A DNA stretch of 64,000 nucleotides from Undaria pinnatifida (Eukaryota > Sar > Phaeophyceae > Laminariales > Alariaceae), in NCBI GenBank assembly GCA_012845835.1, contig JABAKD010000009.1, positions 7,343,413-7,407,412 on the forward strand, given 5' to 3'. Below, one piece after another: positions 51,356 to 62,084 of the stretch. Position 1 is the first letter of the stretch; each line of letters opens with the position of its first letter. The notes under the pieces are model-generated. The model searched no databases, had not been told where the DNA came from, and was given only the letters and a program-made list of their open reading frames with translations. A program made the position numbers and the translations under genes.

Positions 51356-51566
51356 TTCCTTCTTCCTCTTTAGCCAGTATGCCGCCCTGCACCTCGTCCC
51401 GCCCCCTCTGTGACATGTACTTAGCTGGGATGGAAAGGGCTTCCCTGAGCCCCAGGAGCTTTCCCTACCTCCGGGGGAGGCAGGGCGACGCCTCGTGAGA
51501 GCTAACCGGTGGGATTTACAGGTGAATTGTGGCTCCATACCGGGGTGCGGCGGCTCATGCGGGTCC

Positions 51567-53640
51567 CTACTGGCCCTGCTGACCTTCCCGACACACGATC
51601 GCGCATGCGCCCGCGTATGATATAAAGTAGGGGCAGAGCTTCTTGCTTATTTGCTTTATCGTTTGCTTGCGGACGACGCTACGGCGGCGCGCGAGACCGC
51701 AGTGCGGTGTCATATAGAGCTCCAAAAGAACACATATTTTGCCACCCCTTGGTATTCGGAGCTTGCGTGATGATGTGTGAAGAGCGTTCGAGGTATCGTA
51801 GCTGACGACCAGGGTGGTGGCTTGCGAGTATAGTTCAGCGATCACCCGACCAACGTCTGTGATCTTCCAGCGTGCTGATTCAAGCTGCTTCGCTCCCTCT
51901 CCCGCTCTCGCGAAGGTCAAGTACGCCTCCCTGCGGACGACTTGTATGCCCGTGCGATCGAGCGTGTGCGAATATTGTGGAATCCTTGTGGCGGCATTCG
52001 TCGCGCAGGTGTCGCACACAAACATGGGAAAACGCGCTTGTCCATAGATACGGAAAATGCAGTTTCATAACCACATGGTGAATCAACGAAAAAAATGCTG
52101 TAATCCGAAAAGAAGATGTTAATGACGCCCGTTAGAGCTCTTTGGTAAAGCAACGCAAGCGTGGTTGTTGAAAACAAAAGCTGGCGTCGCCGATTTCTGT
52201 TCCCTTCCGTTTTTCGCTCTGATTGCAGCTCTGGGACTTCGCGAACCGGTTAGTTATGTCCAGGAGCACGACAGCCGAGAGCTATGATTGCGGCGCCTCA
52301 AGAAGAGAGAGGACGCAGGTAGGTAGGCACAGTCCAGCGCTAGGGCGGAGATTTGCGTGTGTGATACCGTTGCGGGCATGAGACGCGGGTGCACGAATGA
52401 GACCACAGTAACGTCCGTGCCCCGCCAGATGGATGACAATAGCATAGTGTTGACCAAAGTTGTAAATAGACATGTGCCACTCGAACGCCATATGCGGAGT
52501 AAGTAAATCCGTGGCCTTCATGGCAACCAGGAGCCCGATGCAACTCCTGGTAACCAGGAGCCCAATGCAACCCCTAAAAATTCCGCAGGGTACGTTCGTA
52601 GATGCATACTTTTTAGTGTGCGCTTTTTCTATCTTGCTCGCCTTGCGTTGTGCGTCGGAGTCGAGCTGACGCAACTTCCGACTGCACCCCCCGTCTTCAG
52701 GTATGTAGCAAATCGCGGCACGAGGATATTTTTTCACACGAGTGTTCGCTCGCGAAAACTAAACTAAGCGCCTGCGAGCCCCTCACTGACAGTTCTGAAA
52801 AGTGAGAAAGAGCGTATGACCAGTACCTTTATCGTGTATTTTTCGGATGTTGGAGTCAACGTCGATGTTTCGGATATCAGAATCATGATGTAAAATGTGG
52901 TTCAAACCCCAAAAAGAATGAGGCAGAACCAAAGAGTAAACCGTTGCTTTGATGCGACGTCTTAATGAAAGCTGGGCCCACGTAGTCTCGAATGTCAAGC
53001 GTGAAGGCGATCCATGCTTGTGTTGTATCACAAACCGCCCCGTGCAGTTTGATGGACCTTGGGTGAAACGCGCATGCTGAGCAACGCGTGTCATGGAAAT
53101 GACATTTGAACCGCTGTGACAGATTGCTCTCGGGGCAGGACGGCGAGCTGTCGTGTACAACTCCCCAGACTACCATCTGACGTCAGTGTCCATGTTCTCG
53201 TGCGTGTTGATGTCTTGGGGGTATCAAGTCACCGCTGTTCTAAAGGTATGTTCTGCTCCAAGGCATTGTCCCCTTCGTCTCTAAGGAGAGAAGCTCTCCA
53301 AAACCTTGGCACTGCTGTGTGCGTGCGCACCGTAAAACTTGCCGCACACGATTGACGGCAAAAGGGCGCGTTGAGAATAACGGAACAGGGAGCGTGATGA
53401 AATCGTAGTGTAAGACGTCTTTGCCCATTAGCCTGGAACGTGGACGTGCGAGACGAGCTCGTGTTGAGAACGTGTGCGCATGCATAGCTTCGTTGAAGAC
53501 AGAATCCCCGATGCCGTCGTCCTTTGTATACGCCGAAGCCAATGCTGAAATTAACAAAACATCATAATGTATGTTCCGCAACTCCCGAAACCATCCGGCC
53601 GTCTCGTCCACCGCACATGCCGGGTCCGCCCCCCCCCTCG
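51567..53640 (-). CDS. possible minus-strand gene, fragments of exons only
   Basis: Several minus-strand frames look coding and follow splice-like sites. They are 53,238-53,549 after an acceptor TTGTTAATTTCAG (ASAYTKDDGIGDSVFNEAMH, then GKDVLHYDFITLPVPLFSTR); 52,880-53,176 after GACGTCAG (RFKCHFHDTRCSACAFHPRS, TLDIRDYVGPAFIKTS); 52,282-52,494; and 51,745-52,025 (CDTCATNAATRIPQYSHTLD, ARWKITDVGRVIAELYSQAT). I recognise no family, and the phases between them are not proven. The opposite strand is also open in places. This could be one gene, two gene relics, or chance. Confidence 0.25.
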
Positions 53641-54375
53641 TGCCAGCCATAGTTGATAGGGCTGTATGGAAGAAAATAACAAAAGGGCGAGCTGGAATAA
53701 GATGGGATAACGTAGTCGAAATAATATGGAAGGATTTAGGGGGAGACCAAGTGTCGTCTATAGAGAAGTTTGGCGGGTACAAGACAGAAGTAAAAGAAAG
53801 AATAGAAGAAAGAGAAAGGCAAGCGCTAAGAAATAAGGTGCAAGAGAAGCACTTAGAGATATACGGGGGATTGAGGGAAGGTATTGGAATCAAAACGTAT
53901 CTGCACGGCCCAATGGACGACGCCAAAAAGCTGAAACTGCGATTTCGTGTAGAGGGCCTGGACCTACCAGAAAGAACAAAGATCGATATAATAGCAGTCG
54001 GGAGGAGGAGGACGTGGCTACGCATATGTGCCCGTGTGGCACAACAATAGAGAGTAGGACTCACATAGTCGGAAAATATGAAATATACATGGAGGAACGA
54101 GATGCGTTAGAGGAGATGAGAAAGTTAGACGTATGTGACATGGAAGCGTTTGGTAGACTAGAGAGTGGCGAGAACATAAAACGATCACTATCCTAGTGGA
54201 TAGATGGTGGCCGCAGACGGCGAAACAGGAAGAGGATAGGATAAGAGCAAACAGTTTCTATGTAGTATATGGAAGAAGCGTAATGAACGCCCAAATGTTG
54301 GAGGTGTCTGTATTAGGAGTAAGAACGGTGCTCCGTCTCGAAAGGGATGCGTGGTCAATGGTCAAATGACTAAGG
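53640..54375 (+). pseudogene. LINE (non-LTR retrotransposon) ORF2 C-terminal fragment
   Basis: Plus-strand frames 53,571-54,050 and 54,014-54,196 carry a charged helical stretch (EVKERIEERERQALRNKVQE), LRFRVEGLDLPERT, and then MCPCGTTIESRTHIVGKYEI, the Cys-x-Cys ... His zinc-finger-like motif (last Cys replaced by Lys) found after the reverse transcriptase in many non-LTR elements. A frame change lies near 54,010 and further stops follow (54,196). The last ~85 bases match 1137-1232. No reverse transcriptase core is left. Confidence 0.65.
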
Positions 54376-54486
54376 CAAGCAACAAATGAGTACGCCCCCC
54401 CCCCCCCCCCCCCTCGTGCGCTCCCCTTGCGCGCTTTCACCGCGCGGTGTCGCCATTTTCTTCTCTCTCCATATAAATCCTGCTAG
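54376..54486. other. poly-C tract and CT-rich sequence before an exon
   Basis: An uninterrupted C run (about 54,395-54,412) followed by pyrimidine-rich TTTTCTTCTCTCTCC leads into a TGCTAG acceptor at 54,481-54,486. Confidence 0.4.
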
Positions 54487-54831
54487 AAACCGCCGGAGGG
54501 CTTCCTGCAGCTTCTCCCCTGCGCCTACGATGTCATCCCCCTCCATGACCCCGAGTCGCCGCTCGACCAAAACACGAGCAGAAGCGAAATCGTTTGGAAC
54601 TCGACTATCGCGGGGAAGTTGGGGTTGTCGCCGAGCTCACAATCAGACAATAGCGCCGGGTTTGGCGCCGGCGGGTCTGGCGGTCATGGGTCGATGGGGA
54701 AAGCGGGAGGAGAGGGGGCGTTCGACGTCTCCGTTCTATGCACGGCGTACATGGACCTAAACGTTCTTCTAAACCCGGGCCGTCACGAGTTGGGCGCCAA
54801 GCTTATGGGGCCGCTACTGTGGAACGTAAAC
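54487..54831 (+). CDS. unknown multi-exon gene, exon a
   Basis: After the acceptor TGCTAG the frame reads KPPEGFLQLLPCAYDVIPLH, DPESPLDQN, SEIVWNSTIAGKLGLSPS, a Gly/Ser-rich loop and FDVSVLCTAYMDLNVLLNPG, LMGPLLWNVN. It ends at a GTGAGA donor (54,832) after 115 codons, phase 0. GC-rich third positions and the absence of stops over 345 bases support an exon. No family was recognised. It probably belongs with the exons that follow on the same strand, but the direct next exon is uncertain. Confidence 0.45.
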
Positions 54832-55977
54832 GTGAGATCGGAGTTGTACGGGCGGAAGCGCGGATGCCTTCTTGGGAACTCTAGCGGGCGTGGCTGTAGA
54901 CGGTTCCTCCTTGATTGAAGAGCACGCTCGGTCGTGGATATGTCCGCGTCTGGCACGGGCCTTTATCGGTTAGCACCAAAGGCCTTTGTGTGTGTACGAG
55001 CGCTTGCTATCGGCAATGAGCATGCTTCTCGGGCGGGGAAGGGGGGTAATCAGTGTAAAATGAATGCCCGTAGTCCGTAAGACCATAGACCTACAGTGCT
55101 GGGACGCGACACGTCGGATTTTCACCGACCGGGCAGTTGTTGCTTGCACCAGGCATGTAGCGCCGTGAGGTGTTCGGCGTGTTGCATGAAGGGCGAGTAG
55201 CATCCGGCTAAGAGCCGCGTGTGAAGCAGACTGTCAGCACCTTGTGCGTGCTTTTCTTGCATATAGATGACAGCGTCGAAAGACTCCGGGGGGGGGAAAG
55301 ATACACATTTCACAATGCCAAAGAGTGTTTTAGAGATCGTCGCCGGGCGCAACCGTCGCTCGCTTTGATCCGTTATTTCGTTGTCCTTCCACGAACACGA
55401 ATAAAACGGCGCATCCAGCAGGCGACACCGCTGGAGCCTGCTGTCCCTGCTTCTCGGCTTTGTTTGGGAGGAGAAAAAAAAATTGGTATCTACAGGCCGG
55501 ACGTTTCACCCAGTTTCTGAGGCGCAGATTGACCAACCCTCCACTAGCAAGAGGCTTTCCAAAACCACCGCCAGTCTAAGCGCGAGTGTTTGGGAAAGCG
55601 GCCTACGCATGCAAACGGATCGGTTTACTTACTGCAAACGTTGGGGCCGAGCGATAACGTCCTAGCGAGACAACCACAGTTTTTAAGTTCATGCCTCTCG
55701 ATAGGCAAGCGTATTCACCCTCCCGCCCCTCTCTCCCTACGCCTATAGCGGCACTAACAACAGCATATGGCCCTCCGCGCACTTCATGGGCGGGGTACGC
55801 TCTGTCGTCTCGTTGCGACAACGCACGCCCTCGGCGTGGGCATCGGCGCGAAACTAGTTTCCACCATGACAGGTGCTATTTTTTCTTCTCTCTCTGTTGC
55901 CTTTGTTGATCCATGTTTTTCTTTGGTGCGCACGGCACACTCTCACGACTCATGCGTGTCCCTCGACCATGTACCAG

Positions 55978-56473
55978 GTTTCCATATGGAACATGCACGG
56001 CGTGTCTAGGGGGTTCGAAAACGGAGGTGTGCCCCCGGCGGCGCACGACTTTGCGGAGGGTGTTGCTTCCAGCCAGGGCAAGAAACCCCCTCCGACATTC
56101 TTGACCGTCTACGGAGAGCAGGTGGAAAGGTGAGACCGAGTTATTGATGGTGGCACGAAAATCATGCCAGCAGCCTCGAGAACCAGTCGGACCGTTAACA
56201 GGCGGTTTAACGCGACAAAAGGTGGCGTGGCGTTGCCTCTGGTGAGCGTTCAGTTCGAAGGTCCAAGGGCTTACTGTACCCATGCCTCAACTTCCACCCG
56301 CCCACCCACCCACCCCCAACCCCGTTTTTGTTCGACTTTTTTTTTTTTCTTTTGCGTGTCGGGGTGGGGCAGGGGCTATATATCGTATGCACTGGTGCTC
56401 ATGATGCTGCCAAAGCAGAACGGCTGCTGATGTTGACCCGTGCTTCCGGCAACGTTTCGTGTGTCATTCCATC
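55978..56473 (+). CDS. unknown multi-exon gene, exons b and c
   Basis: Exon b, 55,978-56,121 (acceptor TACCAG, donor GTGGAA), reads SIWNMHGVSRGFENGGVPPA and PPPTFLTVYGEQ. Exon c starts at 56,373 after a T-rich tract and GGGGCAG. It continues in phase 0 with GLYIVCTGAHDAAKAERLLM and a possible phase-2 end at 56,473 (weak donor GTGTGG), which fits exon d. The joined product is coherent but matches nothing I know. MITE and R1 repeats lie in the introns. Confidence 0.4.
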
Positions 56474-57185
56474 GTGTGGCGGCCCTGTAGCCTCAGGGAC
56501 CCAAAACGCCAGCCCGGCGATTCCGTCAACTCACCACGCCTCGAACAACGCCTTTTTTTTTTGCCTCCGTATTCCTTTTCGTATTTTTTTGGGGTGCACG
56601 TATTATAACCATGGATAGGGCTTCTGCTACCGTAGAGGTACACCTTCGGGTTTTTTTTTTTTCCTGCCGCTCCCCGTTTGAGGAGCTCTATACAAAAAGC
56701 GCTATTAATGTTAACTGCCCGATAAATAATTCTATGGCCTAGCTAGGTATAAACCTAAGATAAGATATTGAAAAAAAAATCGTCCGCGTGATTTCGGGCT
56801 ATAAGGAGCGCCCCGTTGTCCGAAAGAGCGTTTCAGCCAAAAAGCGATACCTCGATCGTAGCATAAGTCAATAGTTTCGTGGCGATGTTTGGTTTGCAAG
56901 TGATACGGGATGGTATGCCGCAGCCCGGAGTAGTACCATCGCAGCTCGAGTGCAGTCGGTGCACGTATTGGTTGTTCTGACCTCGTTTTGCGTTCCACTA
57001 GGAAGCTTCTTTTAGCCTTTTTTGTAAGCCACGGAATGACTGTATTCGAGGGAAATGACCAGATGTGATAATATTATCATCGTCATCGCCATCACAATTA
57101 AGAAGCTTTTTTTCAAGCATTTTTTCGAGCTGGACACGGACAAAATTTGAGGAAAAAAAGACCAGACGTGAAAGTAGTACCATCG

Positions 57186-57227
<42 letters not shown>

Positions 57228-57229
57228 GC
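57186..57229. repeat. (TCA)n microsatellite in intron
   Basis: About 14 consecutive TCA/ATC triplets at 57,186-57,229, just upstream of exon d. Confidence 0.9.
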
Positions 57230-57260
57230 ATCCATCATTATTTTCACCAATGCCCCGCAG

Positions 57261-58243
57261 GTGGGAAGAGCTGCTGGAGGAGGCCTACGAGGGGTGGGGA
57301 CCCCAAACAAGCCCCCACGCAAACAAACCAACGCGGAAGAAAGAAACGAACCTGCGGGGGCTGTTCCCCCACCCAGGCGTCGTGTATCCCATCTTGCCGA
57401 CGGGGGGCATGAAGATTCCCCGACCCAGCACGGGGCTTTTCCCCTCCCGCACTGACGGCGGCGCAAGCACAGACGGAACGATGGGGCGCGGGGAGACGCG
57501 GCGGGTCAACTTCGTGGTGCAGGTAGGCGTGGTGGACAGGAGAGGTGAAAGCCGGGACACTGGCTAGTGTATATTATAGACGAGCTAGATTTCAGGGAGC
57601 TTTCGGGGAATCTCACGGGACATGATCCGTCCCGCGGGTCGGATCAGGAGGCCTAAAAAATCTCGCGGGGCGAGTCGTGTCGGGTCAGGGGGTGATCGAA
57701 ATCTCACGAGTCGGGTCCGGCTGGGTCAGGATTTTTTTGAAATTTCACGGGTGGAGTCGGGTCACCCAGACCCGACCCCACCAGCGAGAAGTGACCCGAC
57801 CCGTGAACACGATAAGGTTTTTCTCTCGCAGTCACCTGGCTAGAAAGGGGGAAGCATGGGACGCGGACCAGAGGCGCTGCTGTTATGCAGATTGTTGTTC
57901 CAGGTTTGCTGGGACACACTCTCAACTGTTTTCATCGACTTGACTTAACGAAGTTGTTTTTTCCTTCCTAGGAATGATTGGAGATCTGACAGTAGAGGGG
58001 ATCGATAGTCTGCTCTCGTGCCCTCTGAGGCGCCAAGGGGTGGGTAGGGTGGTAGGGCGTCAGTGATGCATATCAGGGGGGCTGATGGATTTTTTTTTCG
58101 CTAAGAAACAGTGCCAATTTGCGGTTTTCGTTCTGTTGTTTTGTCGCTGCTCCCGATCGTGCCTTTCGTGAAGGGCATCCTGGTCAGCTCGCGTCGAGAC
58201 TACAAGACTTTGCTCTCCTGCCTTGAGGCGATGTGCACGAATG
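57261..58243 (+). CDS. unknown multi-exon gene, exons d to g
   Basis: Exon d 57,261-57,544 (WEELLEEAYEGWGPQ, GLFPHPGVVYPILPTGGMKI, ETRRVNFVVQVGVVDRR) ends in phase 1 and joins exon e 57,832-57,903 (TWLERGKHGTRTRGAAVMQI). Exon e also ends in phase 1 and joins exon f from 57,972 (GMIGDLTVEGIDSLLSCPLR). These phases agree exactly. Exon g lies at about 58,112-58,243 (CGFRSVVLSLLPIVPFVKGI, LVSSRRDYKTLLSCLEAMCT) with a strong GTAAGC donor, phase 1. The f-g junction is unclear. A hydrophobic segment in exon g may be a membrane helix or core strand. Function unknown. Confidence 0.5.
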
Positions 58244-58461
58244 GTAAGCGTCCCTCCGCACCTCGGATATGTCCCGGCATTGTTGGGATGCGAGGGTCCA
58301 TAGTCTTAATATTTACGGCTACGCATGAAATGAGCCTCCCCTCCCCCCCCCCCCGACATGGTAATGCACCCACGAGGCAGTTACATAGTACTCCCATTGC
58401 TGTCTCTGGAAGTGGCCATACCGGAAACCAAAATTAACTCACTGAAGCTGTCATCCATGTG

Positions 58462-58625
58462 CCAAGTCCGCCTCACAAGCGGTTCTTAGTAGGATGGAGC
58501 TCACCCTTCATGCGACTCGCCGGAAACATCACGGCGCTTCGCGCTTGGTGCAAGCAATGCCTGCCTGGTCGGTGAAAACCCGACGTGCTCCGTCCTGGCA
58601 TTGAGGGGGTGCAAGGGTCTATACC
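58462..58625 (+). repeat. dispersed repeat family R1, copy 2
   Basis: AAGTCCGCCTCACAA, CATGCGACTCGCCGGAAACA, GTGCAAGCAATGCCTGCCTG and GGGTCTATACC mark the copy. It lies in a proposed intron. A shorter related piece is at 58,250-58,310. Confidence 0.55.
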
Positions 58626-59099
58626 ATGTGGTTATACCACTACGATCATGCATGAAAATCGAGTACACCCTCCCCCCCGCCCCCGCCCCCCCATGCAGCA
58701 CCGCACCCGCGTCCTTTGGGGAAAATTACTTGGAGTTAGTGTAAAAAAAACGCGGTGGATGTGCAGCCGATGCCCACTGTCGTGACGTTGGTATGTGTGA
58801 AGATTTACCGCAAAGTATTGTTTACGAACGGGAAAACGGCAGAGCCGGTCGTAAGATAGCGCGATGTATAGTTTTTCACGGTGCCTCGATCGTGTGCGAT
58901 GCTGTGACTGCGTTGTTGCCCGGCCGTTCCCCTCTCCGCACGGCTTGGCGGTAGGTTGACCACGAAAACCGACCCCAGTTTTAGGCGGGGAAGACACTTC
59001 GTAGATACATACGACACCATATTCCACATACGGTGCTGAATAAAGTGCAAGGCTTACAAACGTAAGGAAGGACCAATGATACGGTTATGAAACCTGCAG

Positions 59100-61185
59100 A
59101 CAAACACCAAGGCTCCTACGGCTGTACACCTATGAAACGTGCTGCCTCTAGCGAGCCTTGGACCTCGACCGTTTTGAAACTCTTTCCCGAAAAGGTAGAC
59201 CGCGATTTTTTTTTAGAGGAACACAACATTTTCCTCGCCCCCGGCCCGCTCCGATTACATCCATTCAATAGCGTCCGGAGTGCGAGACATTTGACTCCCT
59301 TCCCCCCCCCCCGCGCTCTAGGCATTCGACACTATCGTCTAAATGCAGGAAAGTACCACGAGGGTGAGGAAGTCCACCTCACAATCGGTTCTTAGTAAAG
59401 CGCAGGTCACTCTTCACGCGCCTCGCCAAACACCTCACGGTGCTCCCCGCTTGATGCACGCAATGTTTGCCTATTAATAGTGGGTGAGAACCCAACTAGG
59501 CTCCGTCCCGGCGCTATATAGACCCAAGGGTCTATGGTCCTACGGACTTCGGCCGTTCGTGACACGAGGATTCCCTCCCCTCCCCCCTATATTTCCGCAA
59601 AAATCGTGCGACGCCAACGTTGGCCGCTTGCAGGCAGAGACAACTTCTCGCTCGACGCCGTGGGCTCTTCCGGTGATTTGGCGGAGGAGCTCGAAGCTCA
59701 CCCCTGCGTTGCGTCCCGCTACACAAAAGCCATCAATCTTGAGTGAGCGAGATTGCGGCGGGGGCTAGGGGGGGCACAAGCTTTTCCTTGAGGACGCGCA
59801 CGTTACATCGTAGACCATGTTTTTTTTGTTCCCGTGCGCGGAGTTTTTTTCTTCTTTTTAACGAGGAAATCGCTACCCTGCGAGCAGTTACACCGTATAG
59901 TGTGCCAGGCACGGCGAAGGCAAACACCATCCTGCGATCGCTATACCGGAAACCGAGGTAGTCCGTATATGTGGTTTTGCTCTCGTAGTAACGGCGGGGG
60001 TGAAAAGGGGAAGCTTGCATCCTCTCCCCACGGTAAAAGGGTGCAATGTTAGTGCGGAGAAACGTCCGAAGGTCGAGCCGCTTTCTTTTGGGCCGCAGGC
60101 TGAAGTATCTCGACGGCATTCGGAGGGCTTTATTGGAGACCGAAGAGAGACTACACCGAAACACCTCGGGCGCGCTCACCGCTACTGCTTTTGTCCTGGG
60201 GCTTTCCGCTCTCCTTGCTGGGCATGCAAACGAACCGCTGCAGGGCGGACAGCAGATGAAGCAGGGCCTGGAGCTGTTGGAACGGTCATCAAACCTCTCA
60301 CAACTCAGAAAGGCCTTGAGCGCCCTGCGGTATGCTCAGGCCCGTTTTTTCCTTCCACGCCACGTGCATGCGCACGGTTCGCTCGGCGTAGCACTGGCGG
60401 CTTCAAAGCCAGCCAGTACCCCAGTCAGTAGAACGGAACGCCGGCTGGAAAGCACACAAGTCGGGCATACTGACCGGAGTCCTCCCACGGGGTAGGGGTG
60501 CAGCATATTCTAAGAATTTTCTGACCTTTGCAGCATATTCTTCCAGGAATATTCTGACCTCCCAACATGAGGAAAAGGCTGAATGAACGTCTGACCCGAA
60601 TCATGCCTTGGAAGGGGTTCGTTCGCGCAATCCGACCAACGCTTCCATGCCCTAAACAGTCCTATTAATAGAACAAATTATAGACGCGTGCTACGATAGA
60701 GATGCACCACTTTGTTTCTGAGGGTTTCTCGACTTAGGAGCTCAAGACCTCTCCCAAAAACTGTTTTGGAGAACAACAGTTCTGCTGCCGGATGAAAAAT
60801 CCCACGGCCTAGGGCTACACGACAAGAACCAAGAAGAAAAGAAAATGTCGTATTATTTCTTTTTTTTCCGACGATTTTGGGTAAAGGAGCCACGTTATTC
60901 AGAAACCATTTTCGCCAAAAAAAGGTATACCTTAATACCTCTATCGTAAAATTATGAGAATAACCGGCAGTTCCTCGCTGGAGGAGCTCAACCGGAAAGG
61001 CATACCTTTTTTTGGCGCAGAAAATGCAGTCCCTACCGTGATGATGACTCGACGTTTTTTGTGCTGACCTATACGCCCCTGCCCGTCGCAGGTACAAGGA
61101 CTTCTACGCCCGGATAAGCCAGGGCGACTTCGTCGTCACCGCGGCTGCCGTTGACGACTACGAGTACGACCGGGCGACGTCGTCG
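59100..61185 (+). CDS. unknown multi-exon gene, exons h to k
   Basis: Exon h 59,100-59,194 (acceptor CTGCAG; joins exon g in phase 1; KHQGSYGCTPMKRAASSEPW). Exon i 59,634-59,742 (RDNFSLDAVGSSGDLAEELE, ASRYTKAINLE) ends in phase 2 at GTGAGC and joins exon j 60,099-60,329 (LKYLDGIRRALLETEERLHR, TATAFVLGLSALLAGHANEP, SNLSQLRKALSALR). Exon j ends in phase 2 at GTATGC and joins exon k 61,092-61,185 (YKDFYARISQGDFVVTAAAV). The i-j and j-k junctions give smooth helical sequence. The h-i junction does not fit in phase, so an exon is missed or the gene is damaged. A further exon may start at 61,636 (IYLEAGPAKTASEQ). Helix-rich, no family recognised. Confidence 0.5.
59368..59545 (+). repeat. dispersed repeat family R1, copy 3
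   Basis: AAGTCCACCTCACAATCGGT, CACGCGCCTCGCC, TTGATGCACGCAATG and GGGTCTATGG are shared with copies at 1720 and 58,462. Lies in the intron between exons h and i. Confidence 0.55.
60483..61044. mobile_element. MITE family 1, copy 4, split by MITE family 2
   Basis: Left end CCCACGGGGTAGGGGTGCAG and right end AAATGCAGTCCCTACCGTGA are family 1. The right part also has CGGCAGTTCCTCGCTGGAGG and GGAGCTCAACCGG. The family-2 copy at 60,683-60,949 is inserted inside, so family 2 moved here later. Both lie in the intron between exons j and k. Confidence 0.65.
60683..60949. mobile_element. MITE family 2, copy 3 (nested)
   Basis: Begins GACGCGTGCTACGATAGAGA and ends TACCTCTATCGTAAAAT. The inside shares AAGACCTCTCCCAAAAACTG, AAAAATCCCACGGCCTAGGG and CCGACGATTTTGGGTAAAGG with the other copies. 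Confidence 0.7.
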
Positions 61186-61635
61186 GTACGGTCAAAAATC
61201 GCTCGTCGCAAGAGTTGGAGTTTTGAGCCGAGGGAGTGAATTGCTCGTGTCACAAGAGTCAAGAGTTTGTGAGACGAGGGAGTGAATAGCTCGTCTCAAC
61301 GGTTGGTTGGAGTTTTCAGACGAGAGCATTGACTCTACTCGTCACATGAGCTGGATTTTTTTCTTCAAGGCGGGTTGCAAGATGGCGTAAAGTGTCTCGC
61401 GTGACGCCGCTCGTTGTGTGTGACTGTGCGGCCAAAAACCGTCGCGGAACGGTCGACGAGTATTCCGTTGAGCTGCGCGGGGGCGGGCCAATTTTTTGCG
61501 CTGATACTTTTTGCTTGTGTAGATCGGGAAGGAAGCTGACGGACGAAAAAAACGCACTCCGTCCCTCGTTGTTGCCAAAATGGCAACGGTTTGGACTGTC
61601 GCTTTGATCGCCCTAGACGAATGACGAAACAACAG
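61186..61635. other. intron or intergenic; degenerate ~80-bp repeats
   Basis: 61,190-61,350 contains two diverged copies of a segment with GAGGGAGTGAATWGCTCGTS. A MITE-like TTTTTTTCTTCAAG run follows. No gene recognised. Confidence 0.4.
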
Positions 61636-61848
61636 ATATATTTGGAGGCAGGCCCTGCGAAAACGGCTTCCGAACAAAGCCAGAACACGGCTTTGGGCAC
61701 GGCGGCCCTCCCTTTTACGATGCCGCATCTGTCTCGTCTCCGCATGCGCACCGGGGACATATTACGCGTAACATATCCTGCCCTTGTCGTTTACGCAACG
61801 GGTGCAGCGAACTACTGCGGATCCTGCGCGTCTGGTACAGCTTGGGCT

Positions 61849-62084
61849 CAAATGTCTGGTTTTGTCCCCCTCAAAATCAATGCGGGTTATACAGTTTCCG
61901 TGCGAAGAACAATGCTGAACGTCTTAGTTAGTCCTGTTGAACCTGGCATTAGCAGGGGGGTCACCGACCTGTATCCTTCACGAGGGTACACACCCCGTAA
62001 CACGCGCGATCAAATTATGACACGCAGTTTGCAAAGCTGAGTTTTGATCGAAAAAAATAATTTTGGCCGATCTCACAGCTGAAG
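61849..62084 (-). mobile_element. MITE-like family D, copy at 61,849 (minus)
   Basis: Runs from GTCTGGTTTTGTCCCCCTC to GATCTCACAGCTG, the complement of the copy at 37,877. Both share a GATCGAAAAAAATAATTTTG-type variant, so these two copies are each other's closest relatives in the window. Confidence 0.6.

Noticed and set aside
53240-54064. 274-codon minus-strand frame
   Set aside because: Its first half is the antisense of the LINE fragment at 53,640-54,064. Only the part below 53,550 has exon-like features and was noted separately.
57186-57229. Poly-Ser/poly-Asp coding repeat
   Set aside because: The TCA run lies upstream of a good acceptor (57,258-57,260) and is best read as an intronic microsatellite.
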